Of a stretch of DNA of 64,000 bases, positions 21,110 through 32,826 are shown one piece after another; position 1 is the stretch's first letter; every line of letters starts with the position of its first letter. The translations under genes were made by a program, and so were the position numbers. The stretch lies in the NCBI GenBank assembly GCA_047967505.1, contig CM106541.1; one strand, written 5' to 3'. Source of the DNA: Dipteris shenzhenensis. Taxonomy: Eukaryota > Polypodiophyta > Polypodiopsida > Gleicheniales. A model generated the notes under the pieces. The model did no database searches. It saw only the letters and a list, made by a program, of their open reading frames with translations, and was not told the origin of the DNA.

Positions 21110-23468
21110 TCACAGGCTATCTTTCTTCTTGGCTAGGTCAAGTACATCGAGAATAGGGGTCTTTGAATCCCCTAGTGGATTCCTAGATATAAATCTAGCC
21201 GCAACAACACTAACATCCTCCTCTCCTGCTGCCAAAGACATAGCCATTGCCGTCAATGCCCTGCCATGAATGTTCGATCCAAAGGCATTGATAGCAGCCA
21301 GGCGATGTACCAAAATGACTTTGTCAGCATTTTGAGTAATGTTGGAGTATCCGATAAATGCCTTGCACTTTAGCAGCTCCGAAGGACCTCGAGGAGAAAA
21401 TTTGCTGTGAAAGACCACGATATGCTCTGCGACTTTGCCAAGGTAATGGGCTAAAGAATGATCTCGCCCAAATGTGCTTCGAACATTACCCCGTCGAGAT
21501 GAGAATTCATGAAGCTCAAACGCATCCTGCAACAATTCAACAAACATTAGAAGACCGACAAAACAAATTCTACTGAAAGAACATCAAAATAAAAAATATT
21601 GTTCGAACTTATCACCACAGCGTCGTCGACTTCTATCCCTTCCTCATTTGCAATGTTGATGGAACCAGGTGCTGTGTGATGTTCCATTTGGGAAGTGGAC
21701 GCTTTCCCCTAACCTGTGTTGGAGGTGGAAGCTTCTGCATGAGAGGGTTGTGCATCATATATGGACATGTTTGCATCCCTCATTGAAACCAGCATCGTCA
21801 AGAGAAAGTCTTCCATTGTCTGGTCTTCAGTACCTAAAACCCCGGGATCTTTGACACGTCTCAACATCGAACCCTGATATGACTCTGAGTGCCTCATCCT
21901 CTCGTAGTCCAAAAATAATCTCTATGTATGGAGGCTCTGTGAATGTGAAAGTGATAATGTGATGTAAAAAGGGCTCTTACCCCTTAATATATATCAAAAC
22001 CCTAAAAATTAAAATTAATCATAAAATCGCTAAATTTTTTGAAAAGCATTTACCATGAATTGAAAGGAAAAAACATTAAAAGAAATAACATTTTAATTTA
22101 ATTGTTCATCATCTTTTGAAGCAATAACTAGGATTTTACAAGCAAAAAATTAAATGCTGCACTAGTCAAACACATTGTTAGTAGTCTTCAAAGTTGCAAG
22201 AGGAATGAAATTGGGACTATGCATGCACTTCCCCACACGGTGGCTGATCTTACCACCATTTAAGGTAAAGTAGAATCCTCCATGACCAATAGGTGTTCTC
22301 GCACATCCCTTAGAATCCATTGCGATGTGACATTCACATTCTTGACATCTCCCTCTTCAACATAAATAGACAAACTTACCCCCGTATTGTCTTCATCATT
22401 AGAGTCAAGGGGAAGCCACCGGCCATTTGTTTTCTTCTAGTGCCTGTACTAAAAAGCTAAATACAACATTTGGTGTGACAAATGGTATGAAAAGCTAAAT
22501 ACAACACTTGGTGTGACAAATGGTACCTAATAACCACATTGTCTTTACATGCGTGACATTGAAACAAATCACCCTTTTGGTCGCCTGACCTGGTTCCCCA
22601 ATTCATCCCAAGTAAATCTTCAAGAGCATTTTTATCTACACGCTTGCAGGACCACATAGTTTTTGTTCTATGCATATGTATATTCTAAAATAAAGAAGCA
22701 AAAATGTGCAGAGGCATAAACCAAGATAACATTGCCCATTTGGATCCAAATGTAAACTTCATGGCCATGCCCACATCCTTTGTAATCTTGTACAATTGCA
22801 ATGTCCTCGAGTCCACATTGCTGCAATCCATGTCTTGAAGTTGTGGTGGTGCAATGGTTTGCAGACGGCCATAGCTTGATGATGTTGTTGGAGTGATGTA
22901 TGTTGCATTATACCAATACACATTCTTCATTCGCAAGGAGGCCAACTTCTCCCCAGCATGCATTTGCTTACCTAAATCCTCATGAATCGCAGTGAACTTG
23001 CCTATGAATGATTCAACTGGTTCCCACTCCTCGATGTCCGAAGGGAAAACATCTGCAACCGTGAATAAGAGCTCTTAGAAACCAAACACAAAATTTCAAA
23101 ATGGACTCATTACACTTACAGGTGAAAAAGGTACATAGATAAAAAGGCTCACAGTGTGATGGCATCCTAGATTAATTGAATGATGAAGGAAGCTGCATAT
23201 CTTTTCCCATGTAAACATGTTGCACTTTTGTGAGCCATCCTTTCTTCCCAAACTTGAACTTCAAGATGCGCCCCTTCCACTCATGCAAGATGTCACCTCT
23301 CTTGCTCTTGGGAAGCTTATGTGGACCTTTGGCCGATCCTTTCATCATCACTATCCAGTCATTTAAGCTGTAGGTGCAAGGGATCCACTCATCCAATGCA
23401 TTTACGGTGTTGTGGAAGACACAAGAGGTCACAACATTGCGTGGTCTTGTTGCCTTTCTCCTCACCAT
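21110..23468 (-). CDS. Unrecognised multi-exon gene, reverse strand, possibly decayed
   Basis: Protein-like segments in order on the minus strand: MVRRKATRPRNVVTSCVFHN ... KGWLTKVQHVYMGKDM (23468-23172, basic); DVFPSDIEEWEPVESFIGKF ... NVYWYNATYITPTTSSS (about 23055-22685); a segment with TMWSCKRVDKNALEDLLG and CHAC (22675-22540); NGRWLPLDSNDEDNTG (about 22430-22270); MDYERMRHSESYQGSMLRRV (21912-21600); and DAFELHEFSSRRGNVRSTFG ... LDLAKKKDSL-stop (21530-21110). The last is preceded by ttgttgcag, and the previous segment ends near a gtgataag donor, so splicing is plausible. A TAG at 21709-21711 interrupts the fifth segment and a 37-base duplication (22454-22530) sits inside. I recognise no family. 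Exon limits are approximate. Confidence 0.42.
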
Positions 23469-23519
23469 GCTTGCAGAGGTTGCAACAGCAAGAATGGGAC
23501 TCCTACACAAGGCAATGCA

Positions 23520-23667
23520 ACTCCAATAGAGAGGCACAAAAGATGGAGAAGGAGAGGGACAAAGCAGCAGCAGCAGAGGCACAGGAGAGGGACAGAGTAG
23601 CTCCAGTAGAGGCACAAAAGAGGGAGAGGGACAAAGCAGCTCCAACAGAGGTAGAGGAGAGGGAGAG

Positions 23668-23701
<34 letters not shown>

Positions 23702-23770
23702 CTGCATCAAGCAGGCCAGAGCAAGAGGGAGCAGAGAAAGAGGGGGAAGAGGGAAAATGCGTGGGATTTG
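23520..23770. repeat. Degenerate agg/gag repeat with (GA)n
   Basis: Repeats of gaggcacaaaagagggagag pass into a perfect GA run (about 23668-23698). The Ser/Leu/Pro frame on the minus strand and the Glu/Arg frame on the plus strand are artefacts of this composition. Confidence 0.88.
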
Positions 23771-23864
23771 GCAAGTTGGACCAGAACAGTGGGGAGGAGA
23801 GGCCCTAGAAAGAGGGAGGGGAGAAGAAAAAATCACCATTTGGGCCCTACCATCCCATTGAGTG

Positions 23865-23936
23865 CATGTGGGGGAGATGCACCTGGTAGGAGGGTCAAAC
23901 ATGTGGGGGAGATGCACCTGGTAGGAGGGTCAAACA
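23865..23936. repeat. 35-bp tandem duplication
   Basis: The unit starting catgtgggggagatgcacct occurs twice in a row (23865 and 23900) without change. Confidence 0.92.
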
Positions 23937-23939
23937 TGG

Positions 23940-24778
23940 GTTAAGAGGGGGGGGATGGTTTGGGTGGTCCCTACTGTAAGGGGAGCAACCAATAGGGGCT
24001 CTCTGCAGGCTGCCCACCCTCCACCTCAACATACCATTGTCTGACACCTTCTAGCACTCTCATTGGTACACCTCAAATCACTCTCTAATCCCTTGAAATT
24101 AGGAAACACTAATTGGAGGCCCTTTTGAGACCCAATTCTCCCCTAATGGAAGAGTATTAGTTTTGGAAGGGGGAGCAAAGGGGAGGGGGGGAAGAACTGG
24201 ACAAATGGTTTGAGCAGCTTGGTAATCCTCAAGGGTAGGATTAGCAAGGGAAGGGAAGAAGCTAGATGTGAGGGGTTCGTAAGTTTGTGACTATTGGGTT
24301 AGTTGAAAATGGTGAGAGGCATGAGCAAAGAGATGATGGAGGGAATAGATTTTAGGATGGAGCTCAAGGAAGGTTAAGAGGGTGGTAGCAGCAAGGGTAT
24401 GTGAGGTTATGAGGTTGGCAGAGAGAGTGGTTAGATATGGGAAGTTGGATGTGAGATAGGCCCTGTCATCTTCTGACACTTCTTTTTGCTGGTGTGATGG
24501 GATCATCAGCTGCATGGGTGGGACGGCGGTTATGTCATGCCATAATAGTGATGGCCTTTGTAGCAATGGCAACAAACCAACAATAACCCTGAGGGGAGGA
24601 CTACCCATGAGGCATACATATGCAATGAAAGCATCTGTCTTGAGTGCTATAAACCCGGCATGTGTAGACAGGCAAAAGATATTTTTATCATCTTCAAATT
24701 ATGCGCAGAGTTTTGGTCCCTATGGAACGTTCCCATTGTTGGATGAGCGGATATGATCCTGATTTGGAGTTGCTTCCA
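23940..24778. other. Non-coding stretch, nothing recognised
   Basis: G-rich plus strand with scattered short open frames lacking any domain signature. It separates the unrecognised gene from the gypsy remnant. Confidence 0.5.
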
Positions 24779-26061
24779 TTAGATAAGCACGCGTGCGTTG
24801 AGGTGATCTTCCACTTGTAGAGCAGCCACAAGCTCTTGGTACACCATTGTTGTGCATTGGAGTTGGGCTTCATTGGTGTTGTGTTCCATTGCCTCATTGT
24901 TGTGCACTAGCAATTGGAGTTCAAGCTTGGAGATGATTATCTTTTGGGAGTGCATCTCATTCATTTTTTCTTTGTATTTTTGGTAGATGGTTGTATATGC
25001 CTCCTTAAGCTTTCTCATTTGCAAGGTGACCTTTGCCTATTGAGGAATGTCTTCAGTGGTATTGGACCATTGGTCCAAGACTTGTGCTTGTGAAGTGCTG
25101 GCCTCTTTAGCGGTAGCAAGTTGGTCCTTTAAGATTCTGCATTCCCTTGTAAGCTCATCAATGCTGAAGACACGTACTCTTAAAGATTGTTTCATGTCTT
25201 CAAGATTGTCTTTGCAATCCTGGAGATCTTCTTCTTTGTGAATTAGAGTGAGTCGAGAGCTTGTGCCACTACCTCCGTTTGCTGAGCATGTGCAGAGGTC
25301 AAGGAGTTATAATAGGTCTGTAGGATTGTCGTTGCTTGTAATGTTGCTGTCAGCTAAGTTTGGCTTTGGTGGAGGTTGGAGGTCACATCCCTCACTGCCT
25401 TCTCTTGAGCTTGGAGAGCTTGGTTCATGCGCACTTCTTCTACCTCCTTCTCATCCCAAAGTGCCTTGACCTCCATGGCAATTGCCTGGAATCAGTCTTC
25501 GATTTCTGTTGCAGTTTGTCTATCCAATTCTCTTGCATATTATTCCTTGGCCAAGCTAGTGAATAGTTCTGACATTTATCATTTGGCTAGCTTGATGATG
25601 GAGAATGACAGATGGTGATGAGGACTAGCGATACTGCTGATACAAGTGGTTCAGCCATCCTGATGATTTTGTAGTACTTGTGGGAGGTTGTTCCAATGGT
25701 ATTTCAGTCACTTGTGTACAATAGTCATACTGTTGATCTAGCACTAGCTCCCCTTGTGGCTCATCGACTGGCATGGCATTGATGGGCGGTTCTAGTGCTG
25801 ATGTAGCCTCAGGCTCTAGTGCCGATCTTCCCTCAAGCTTTGGTTGCTACTGTTGTTGGAGAGATATATCGGTTGTAGTTGCACACCGAGTTGTAGCATC
25901 TCGTGGGGCAATTCCTCAATTTCGACCTCCAGAATAGGTATTTCCTCTAAGGCATCTGCACTTGCCAATGTGATAGTAGGAGAAGTTGGTGATGGCTCCC
26001 ATACTAGTGAGAAGGGAATGTCCAGCTCCTCAATTGGTTTTGGTGACTGAGGCAGAGTCAT
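24779..26061 (-). pseudogene. Coiled-coil reading frame downstream of gypsy pol, decayed
   Basis: On the minus strand, after the pol remnant, several open stretches look protein-like. A Pro/Glu-rich start (MTLPQSPKPIEELDIPFSLV, 26061-25816) is followed by fragments such as EIEDWFQAIAMEVKALWDEK and VEEVRMNQALQAQEKAVRDV (about 25530-25390) and MQMRKLKEAYTTIYQKYKEK (25024-24779). Leu/Ala/Glu/Lys heptad-like spacing suggests a coiled coil. Stops separate the pieces. It may be an extra 3' open frame of the gypsy element, or an unrelated relic; the sequence does not settle which. Confidence 0.4.
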
Positions 26062-26714
26062 TTCTCATTCTTGTAGCTCTTTTTTGATGATTATAGCCAA
26101 TAAATGTGAAATTTTACATTTTTGGCTTGATGAACCATCTAGTTTTTTTGTAAACAAGATGACTAAGTGCTCGATCTTAGCTTCCTACTCAGCAAAACAA
26201 ATGTGCGGAGTGGAAGGGATTGATTCTTGCCACACTTAACCCCCAGGATTGTGGATAGGAATTGTGATGCTTCCCTGAGGTGATGGTTAACGATGGTGCG
26301 AAGTAATATGCCGTCCCTATGGATCAGTGTGCCTTTGGGGAGAGGAGAGGTTGTACTTTGAAAAATTTCGCATCAGTAGGCCGTGTAGGGTATTTGGCAC
26401 CTTATGTTGGGAGTGAGAAAGCCCTTTCATGAATGACTATACTATCAAGGATAATGTTGAGTGGGCTCTAATGTACAGTGATGGTACCGTACTTGCCAAC
26501 CTGTGCATTGCTGGAGTGGTAAGAATGGAGAAATTCCCTGATGTATGTGGTCATTGTAGGACTGTCCTCCAAGGATTTTAGGCTCTCATGCAAACTACCT
26601 AGACCCTTTCCTCTAAGTAAGATGTTGCTTCCTTGGAAAGAGCATAAGTCGATGTAGGCATCCAAACAAGTTCCAAGACTGGGCCCCATCAATGGTTGTG
26701 TATGCCGGTGGTGA

Positions 26715-28093
26715 CTAAGGTGGCATTTGTTCTTCGTGGTCATGCACTAGAATTAGTTCTCTAGCATCTACTCCTTTCATTTCAGGGGGTGGTCTTCCTG
26801 CCATTAAGTACCCAATGATATCTCCACACCACTCTAGAACAACATCTATTTGAAATAGTGTGGCATCTGGTAAGTCGTCTTCTACTCCAGTGGCTTCTTC
26901 TCCCGACTTTGACACGAGACATGTGATTCGGCAATGTAGTGTTGGGCACCTTTGCAGACCACTATTTTGAAGTTGAATTCATGAAGCAAGAGGAGCCATT
27001 TGGTTATTCTTCTTGTTGTACACGAACGGTTCACAAGATAAAGCAATGCTTGATGGTCGGTGTAGAAAACAAAATCATTTGCCAATAGATAGTGCCGAAA
27101 TTTCTTAACACTATTCACCATTGCTAGGGCTTCTCTTTCTGTGGTGGTATAGTTGATCTCTGCATCATTGAGTTGTCGACTAGCGAAGTAGAATGGGTAG
27201 TCTTTCTTATGTTCACCAGGTTGACAAAGCACACTACCAATTGCATACTTGGATCCATCCGTATGAACATGAAAATCAATATCCCAATTGGAAGATATAA
27301 GGATGGGTACTGTGATTAGGCGCCACTTTAAAAGCTCAAAGGCTTGGTCGCACTCTTCTATCCATAAGAATTCCACTAATAATTTGTAAAGTGGTCTAGC
27401 TATCATTGCACACCGCAATATAAATCTTTTATAATAGCCAGCATGTCCCATAAAGACCTGTACACCTTTGGAATTTGTAGAAGGAGGCAATTCCATGATG
27501 ATTTTGATTTTGTCCATGTCAATTGCAATCCCATGTTGAGAAACGATGTGTCCCAAAACAACTCCGTGGGTGACCATGAACTGGCATTTTGTTGGATTTA
27601 GGGAGATGCCATACTCCTTGCATTTGATTAGAACTGCTTCAAGGCATTTGAAGTGGTCTTTTTTGTTTGAATGGATGCACAAATCATCCAAGAACACCTG
27701 TAAAAACTTTCAGAAATGACTTGAAAGCTATGAACATGACTCGTTGGAATGTGGCCTGGGCATTACAAAGGCCGAATGGCATGACTCTATATGCAAAAAT
27801 ACCCCATTCTGTAGCAAATGATGTTTTTGATTGGTCTTTAGGGGCCATCCAAGAAGCTATATATTTTGGAGCCTGCCACCTTTTCCAACACTATTTCTGT
27901 TAAGGGTAGGGGATAGTGACCCTAATTGTGGTGGCATTCACATTCTTTAAGTTTATGCATATTCTGAGCTTCTTGTTGCGTTTAGGCACAATGACAATGG
28001 GTGAAACCCAATCAGTGTGCTCTATCTCGTAGATGAATCTGGCATCTAGGAGTTTTTCCAACTTGTCATAAACCATGGTGCCATACTTAGGAT
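26715..28093 (-). pseudogene. gypsy reverse transcriptase and RNase H
   Basis: From 28093 the minus strand reads PKYGTMVYDKLEKLLDARFI, HTDWVSPIVIVPKRN and KLRICINLKNVNATT, then stops and a gap, then FGLCNAQATFQRVMF and the catalytic VFLDDLCIHS. 27697-26882 is one long frame: LGHIVSQHGIAID, GYYKRFI, then RNase H blocks HTDGSKYAIGSVL, YTTTEREALAMV and FYTDHQALLYLV. After it, DDLPDATLFQIDVV ... DIIGYLMAGRPPPEMKG matches the segment that precedes integrase in plant gypsy elements, but the frame ends at 26715. The core between the N-terminal and FGLCNAQ blocks is shortened. Confidence 0.88.
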
Positions 28094-28425
28094 TGTTGAG
28101 ATATCGAGCTCCACTTGTGATATGCCAGGGTGACCGTTCTGCATTTATGTCACCGACTTGTTAGCTGCAGATGCGGTTGGTACACCGCCCATGAATAATA
28201 GTTGGATGACAGCTATCCTTATGTACTCTAGTTTGTGGCTCAGTTAGTATGCCACCTTAGTTAGCTGAGTTTGGTTTGAGACCCACATATAGGGTTCTTC
28301 TATTTCTTTGTACTAGAGTTCTTTTGGCTTTCACAACTCAGCCTCCACCTTTGTGTGTATTCCCCCATTGTGTATGTGAGAAAGTCACAAGTGAGCTTCC
28401 TTCCTTCTCTCCCACTATCTTCACA
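28094..28425 (+). mobile_element. 5' LTR of copia C (family B)
   Basis: TG...CA ends (TGTTGAGATATCGAGC ... ATCTTCACA), 332 bases, abutting the primer-binding site. It is collinear with four other copies in the window. Confidence 0.93.
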
Positions 28426-28438
28426 TGGTATCAGAGCC
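28426..28438 (+). promoter_or_regulatory. Primer-binding site of copia C
   Basis: tggtatcagagcc directly after the LTR is the standard complement of the initiator-Met tRNA 3' end used to prime minus-strand synthesis in plant copia elements. Confidence 0.93.
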
Positions 28439-28968
28439 TGGTTCATGGTAAGGAGCTCAAGAAATCAAACCAAGTTTGCGGTGTCCTGGTAAGAGGACCA
28501 GTGTTGCTTTCCTTTTTTGAGTTTAGGAGAAAATCTTTGAAGGCAGCACAGCCGGAAGTGCAAGAGTGCATTGTCTCAGATTGAGACGTCCTTCGCGGTG
28601 TGGTGAGAGGGTAGTATATGCTGTGGGTGAGGGCAAAGCCCCTGGTGACTATATTTTTCTGATTCAAGGCCATTTCGGGGGCCGTTTTGAAGGTGGAAGT
28701 TCTTCGCAGGCACTCAGAAAAAGGCTCTGTTTTTGCTGTGCGACCACTACTCTGCAGGTCGATGAAAAGTTGCCACAGAAATCGCATCGTATGCCTGTGC
28801 GCAGAGATATTGGGAGTTACAGAATCATCCTTATTGCCTATTCATGCAAAATCGTCACTAGGAAGTGACTGTGTGGTCAAATACCACTTTCGTCAGTTTT
28901 GCAGATTTGCCTGTGTGAGGCTGAAGCTGTGTTTTTTGCAGTGATAGAATTTTTTGTAGTGTTCTGTA

Positions 28969-29922
28969 ATGGCATATGATTCTCTTTCACAGATTGTCAC
29001 TGAAAATCTTGACAAGAACAACTTCCAAGCATGGAAGTTTAGAATGACGAATTTCCTTATGGGAAAAGGCTATTGGGAGTTCATTATAGGAAATGAAGAA
29101 GAACCAGTTCTTCCTAATGTTCCCAATCAACAGGAAATGCAAGCATTTAAAGGATGGCATGAAAGAGCCAGAAAAGTTATGTACTGGCTGTCTATCAGTA
29201 TTTCGGATTCTATGATTGTGCATATTCAGGATGCAAGTACGCCAAAGTAGGCATGGGATACTTTGGCAAAAATGTACAGCACAAATATGCAAGCCAAGAG
29301 AATGCAGCTCAAGCAGAAGTTGCACAATGTGCAGAGAGAAAATATGAGCATCAATGACTACCACATGAAGGTGAACAAAATTGCAGATGCACTTGCTTCC
29401 ATTGGGTCACCAATGGAAGATGATGATCTAGTTTCTGTGACCTTGAATGGTCTAGGAAAGGATTATGCACAGTTCCAGACATCCATTGCCGTCCGTGAAA
29501 AATTTTCTGATTTTGAGGAGTTATTTACTCTTCTAATTTCTGAAGAGCAGAGAAATGGTGGTGCATCTTCTTCAAGAGGAACTTCAAAAGAAACTGTCTT
29601 CCACTCAAATGCTGGAAGAGGTAGAGGCAGAGGTAGAGGAGGCCAATTTGGAGGCCATGGTAGAAATCAGAATATGCAGCAAACTCAAGAAAATCAGTCG
29701 TATGGAGGAGGACGTGGTAACTCTACAGGCAGGGGGAGCCAAAGAGGTCGTGGTGGATGGCAGAGAGGCCAAAATGCAAACAACAATGTTGAATGTTACT
29801 ATTGTGGTAAAATGGGTCATATGGCTAAAGACTGCTACAAAAAGCAGAATGACATTATGAATGGAAAATTGCAGCAAGGCAATTATGCATCCTCTAGTGG
29901 ACAGGGTGATGACAGAAATTAG
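28969..29922 (+). pseudogene. copia C gag
   Basis: Starts MAYDSLSQIVTENLDKNNFQ. The capsid-like region is followed by an Arg/Gly-rich tract (GRGRGRGRGGQFGGHGRNQN) and a CCHC zinc knuckle CYYCGKMGHMAKDC (about 29793-29834). A TAG at 29248-29250 replaces the Glu codon present in element E, and a TAG at 29920-29922 (again Glu in element E) separates it from protease in the same frame. Without these two stops gag and protease would be one continuous frame. Confidence 0.92.
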
Positions 29923-29925
29923 CAT

Positions 29926-30207
29926 TTGTTTATGGTGCAGCACATGACCAATTCTATGACAAGTGTAGAAGAAAGTAATGATGTGTGGTATGTTGACTCA
30001 GGTGCGTCAAACCACATGACAGGTCATGCAGAATGGATGCAGGTTGCAAGGAAAATGGAAAGACTAGGATTTGTGGAGACTGGTGATGGTATTGCACATC
30101 CTATTGTGCAGATTGGTAAAATTCCTTTGTCTATGCAAGATGGGAAAAGATGTATTTCATGTCCCGAACATCACCAAGAACCTAGTTTCTATTGGTCAAA
30201 TGGTTGA
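29926..30207 (+). pseudogene. copia C protease
   Basis: The retropepsin motif VDSGASNHMTG (about 29992-30024) is intact. A frameshift near 30140 moves the continuation (DVFHVPNITKNLVSIGQMVE) to another frame, so the last ~22 residues of the open frame are spurious. A further stop (near 30230) precedes the pre-integrase region. Confidence 0.88.
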
Positions 30208-30256
30208 GCAGGGCTTGCAGGTCTGATTTAATCCTCATGGATGCTTTGTTGAGGAT

Positions 30257-31312
30257 ATGAAAAATAATGGTCACTTGATAGCAAAAGGAAAGAAGAAGGG
30301 CAAGATGTTTACATTGGATGCGGACATGCCTGAATTGAGTGCAACAATGTTTGCACATGGGACCGGTGTAGTTGTAGATATTGATGTCTTGCATAAACGC
30401 ATTGGTCATGTTAATGTACAGCGACTTAAATCAATGCAGACCCAAAATGTTGTTGCAGGATTGCCTAAATTCAAGGTTGCAGAAATGCATAAGGTATGTG
30501 AAGCTTGTCAATTTGGAAAACAGGCAAGGAAACCATTTCCTAGACATGTTCAAGAGAGTAAGAAGCCATTGGAATTAATCCACTCTAATGTGTGGACTAC
30601 TAAAGCTGCATCTATTGGAGGCTATCATTATTTTGTCACTTTTATTGATGACTACAGCAGAAAAGTTTGGATGTATTTTATGAAAAAGAAAAGTGAAGTG
30701 TTTGGGCATTTCAAAGCTTTTAAAGCTATGGTTGAAAAAGAAACAGACCTGCAATTAAAATGCCTAAGCTCAGATGGAGGGGGAGAGTACCTCTCAAATG
30801 AGTTTGCAAGGTTCCCACAGGAGCATGGCATAAAGCAGCAATATTCATGCAGTCATACCCCACAGCAAAATGGACTTGCAGAAAGGAAAAATAGGCATAT
30901 TGGAGAGGTATCTCGGGCCATGCTAAATGAAAAAGACCTACCAGATTATTATTGGGCTGAAGCAGTTGCTACAGTAGTTTACATAATGAACAGGACTCCC
31001 ACTGCAGCAATACATGGCATGACACCAGAGGAGAAGTATACTGGTAGGAAACCGGATATTTCTCATTTGAAAATTTTTGGTTGCATTGCCTATGTTCATG
31101 TGCCAGATGAGTTGAGGTCCAAGTTGGATCCAAAAGCTGAGAAGTGCATCTTTATTGGTTATTCTCTGCAGCAGAAAGGGTATAGATGCTATAACCCTTC
31201 TACTCATAAGTTTACAGTGAGCAGAGATGTTGTTTTTGATGAGATGAGCAGCTGGTATAAACCAGTAAATGTGATTGATGATACAGATGCACAAAATGGT
31301 AATGCTACATAG
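30257..31312 (+). pseudogene. copia C GAG-pre-integrase and integrase
   Basis: The pre-integrase zinc-binding region (HKRIGHVN ... CEACQFGKQARKPFPRH) is followed by the integrase core. The first catalytic Asp is replaced by Asn (ELIHSNVWTTK); the second Asp (SSDGGGEY) and the Glu (NGLAERKNRH) are present. C-terminal blocks YIMNRTPTAAIHGMTPEE and CIFIGYSLQQKGYRCYNP are intact. The frame ends at a TAG (31310-31312) and continues unchanged into the RT region. Confidence 0.92.
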
Positions 31313-31351
31313 AATTCACAGCAGCAATCACAAAATATTAGTGGACCTGTA

Positions 31352-32826
31352 GTGTCCTCTACCAGTCGTTCACATACTTCGCCATGGACAGGCAGATTGA
31401 GATCAGGAGAATCTCCTCAAACCAATGCAGATAGTGCTATGCAGGTATCACGAAAAGGAAAAGAGAAGGTAGATCAGCCCATGTTTGATGTGAATGCAGG
31501 TCACTCTTATGTGGATGGTGAATCTAGTGGCTCAGAACAGAGCATTGATGATGAGTTGGGTATTCCTTCTGTTGTTACACCTGGAGTAAGGAAGACCAGG
31601 GATGTTTTGAGAGCACCTGGAAGTGACCCTATTTTGCGCGGGTCTACCAAAGCTAGGTATCCTGTGGATAGGCTGAAATATGATAAATTTATAGCCATTC
31701 ACTATGCCTATATGGTCAAAGTGATACAAGAACCAGAACCCACTTCTTTTGAGCAAGCCATGGGAAAAGAAAAATGGGAGAAAGCCATGGATGAAGAAAT
31801 GGATGCCTTGGAAGCAAATGCTACATGGGAATTGGTGCCTTTTCCTAAAGACAAGAATGCAATTGGCTGTAAGTGGGTTTATAAGGTGAAGCACAATGCA
31901 GATGGTTCTGTGAACAGATACAAGGCAAGATTAGTTGTCAAAGGGTATGCACAAACATATGGGATTGATTATGAAGAAACATTCAGTCCGGTTGCAAGCA
32001 TGGCAACCGTAAGAGCAGTCATTGCTATGGCTGCATCAAAGGGATGGTCTTTACATCAGATGGATGTAAAGAATGCCTTCTTGCATGGTGATTTGCAAGA
32101 AGAGGTCTTAATGGAGCAGCCACCAGGTTATGTTCATGCTGTTCATCCTGAGTTTGTTTACAGGTTGAAGAAAGCCTTGTATGGCTTGAAGCAAGCACCT
32201 AGAGCGTGGTCTGACAAGATAGGACAGTATCTTGTCACTATTTGCTTTCAGATTTCCAAGGCAGATTTCTCACTTTATGTGAGAAAAATAGAGAAAGGTA
32301 TTATGCTGCTTGTCATTTATGTTGATGATTTGATCATCACAGGTGAGTGATGAAGATATCCTTCATGTGAAAATGCTATTAAAGCAGAAGTTTGAGATGA
32401 AGGATTTGGGAGAGCTGCGTTATTTCTTGGGTATTGAGGTGATTAGATCACCAAGTGGGATACGGCTCTTGCAAAGGCAGTATGGATTGGACATGCTATC
32501 CAAATATGGGATGACAGGCTGTAAGCCTATTTCATTTTCTTTGGAGCAGAATGTGAAGCTGAGCGCAGATGCAGGTGAGCTTCTGGAAGACCCTACTATG
32601 TATAGACGCATAGTAGGAAGTTTGATTTATATGACTATTACCAGGCCAGATTTGAGTTATGCTGTTGGATTGGTAAGTCAGTTTATGCAGGCTCTAAAGA
32701 AATCGCATTTGGATGCGGCTAGATGCATACTCAAGTATGTGAAGTCCACACTACAATATGGACTATTTTATGAGGCTGGGTTTTAGATACAGTTGCATGG
32801 ATACACTGATGCTGATTGGGCTGGTA
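31352..32826 (+). pseudogene. copia C reverse transcriptase and partial RNase H
   Basis: In the integrase frame: [77 protein letters not shown] and the intact catalytic VIYVDDLIITG (about 32310-32344). A frameshift at about 32345 is followed by EDILHVKMLLKQKFEMKDLG to the stop at 32786, then LHGYTDADWAGR, where the element ends. RNase H beyond its first catalytic Asp is deleted. Confidence 0.92.

Larger units (their letters stand above)
28094..32826 (+). mobile_element. Ty1/copia element C (family B), nearly full length
   Basis: 5' LTR 28094-28425, primer-binding site 28426-28438, gag, protease, integrase, reverse transcriptase and the start of RNase H (GYTDADWAG, about 32800-32825), where it stops abruptly against gypsy linker sequence. 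The rest of RNase H, the polypurine tract and the 3' LTR are deleted. Three or more stops and two frameshifts interrupt the polyprotein. It is inserted in opposite orientation in the gypsy element. The five bases before the LTR are aggat; the matching copy was lost with the 3' end. Confidence 0.93.

Noticed and set aside
23172-23774. A 200-residue open frame as one protein
   Set aside because: Its first half is low-complexity repeat translation; only the part from the Met at 23468 looks protein-like.
24291-24756. Open frames of 80-105 residues on both strands
   Set aside because: No domain, no homology to neighbouring elements, and no splice context.
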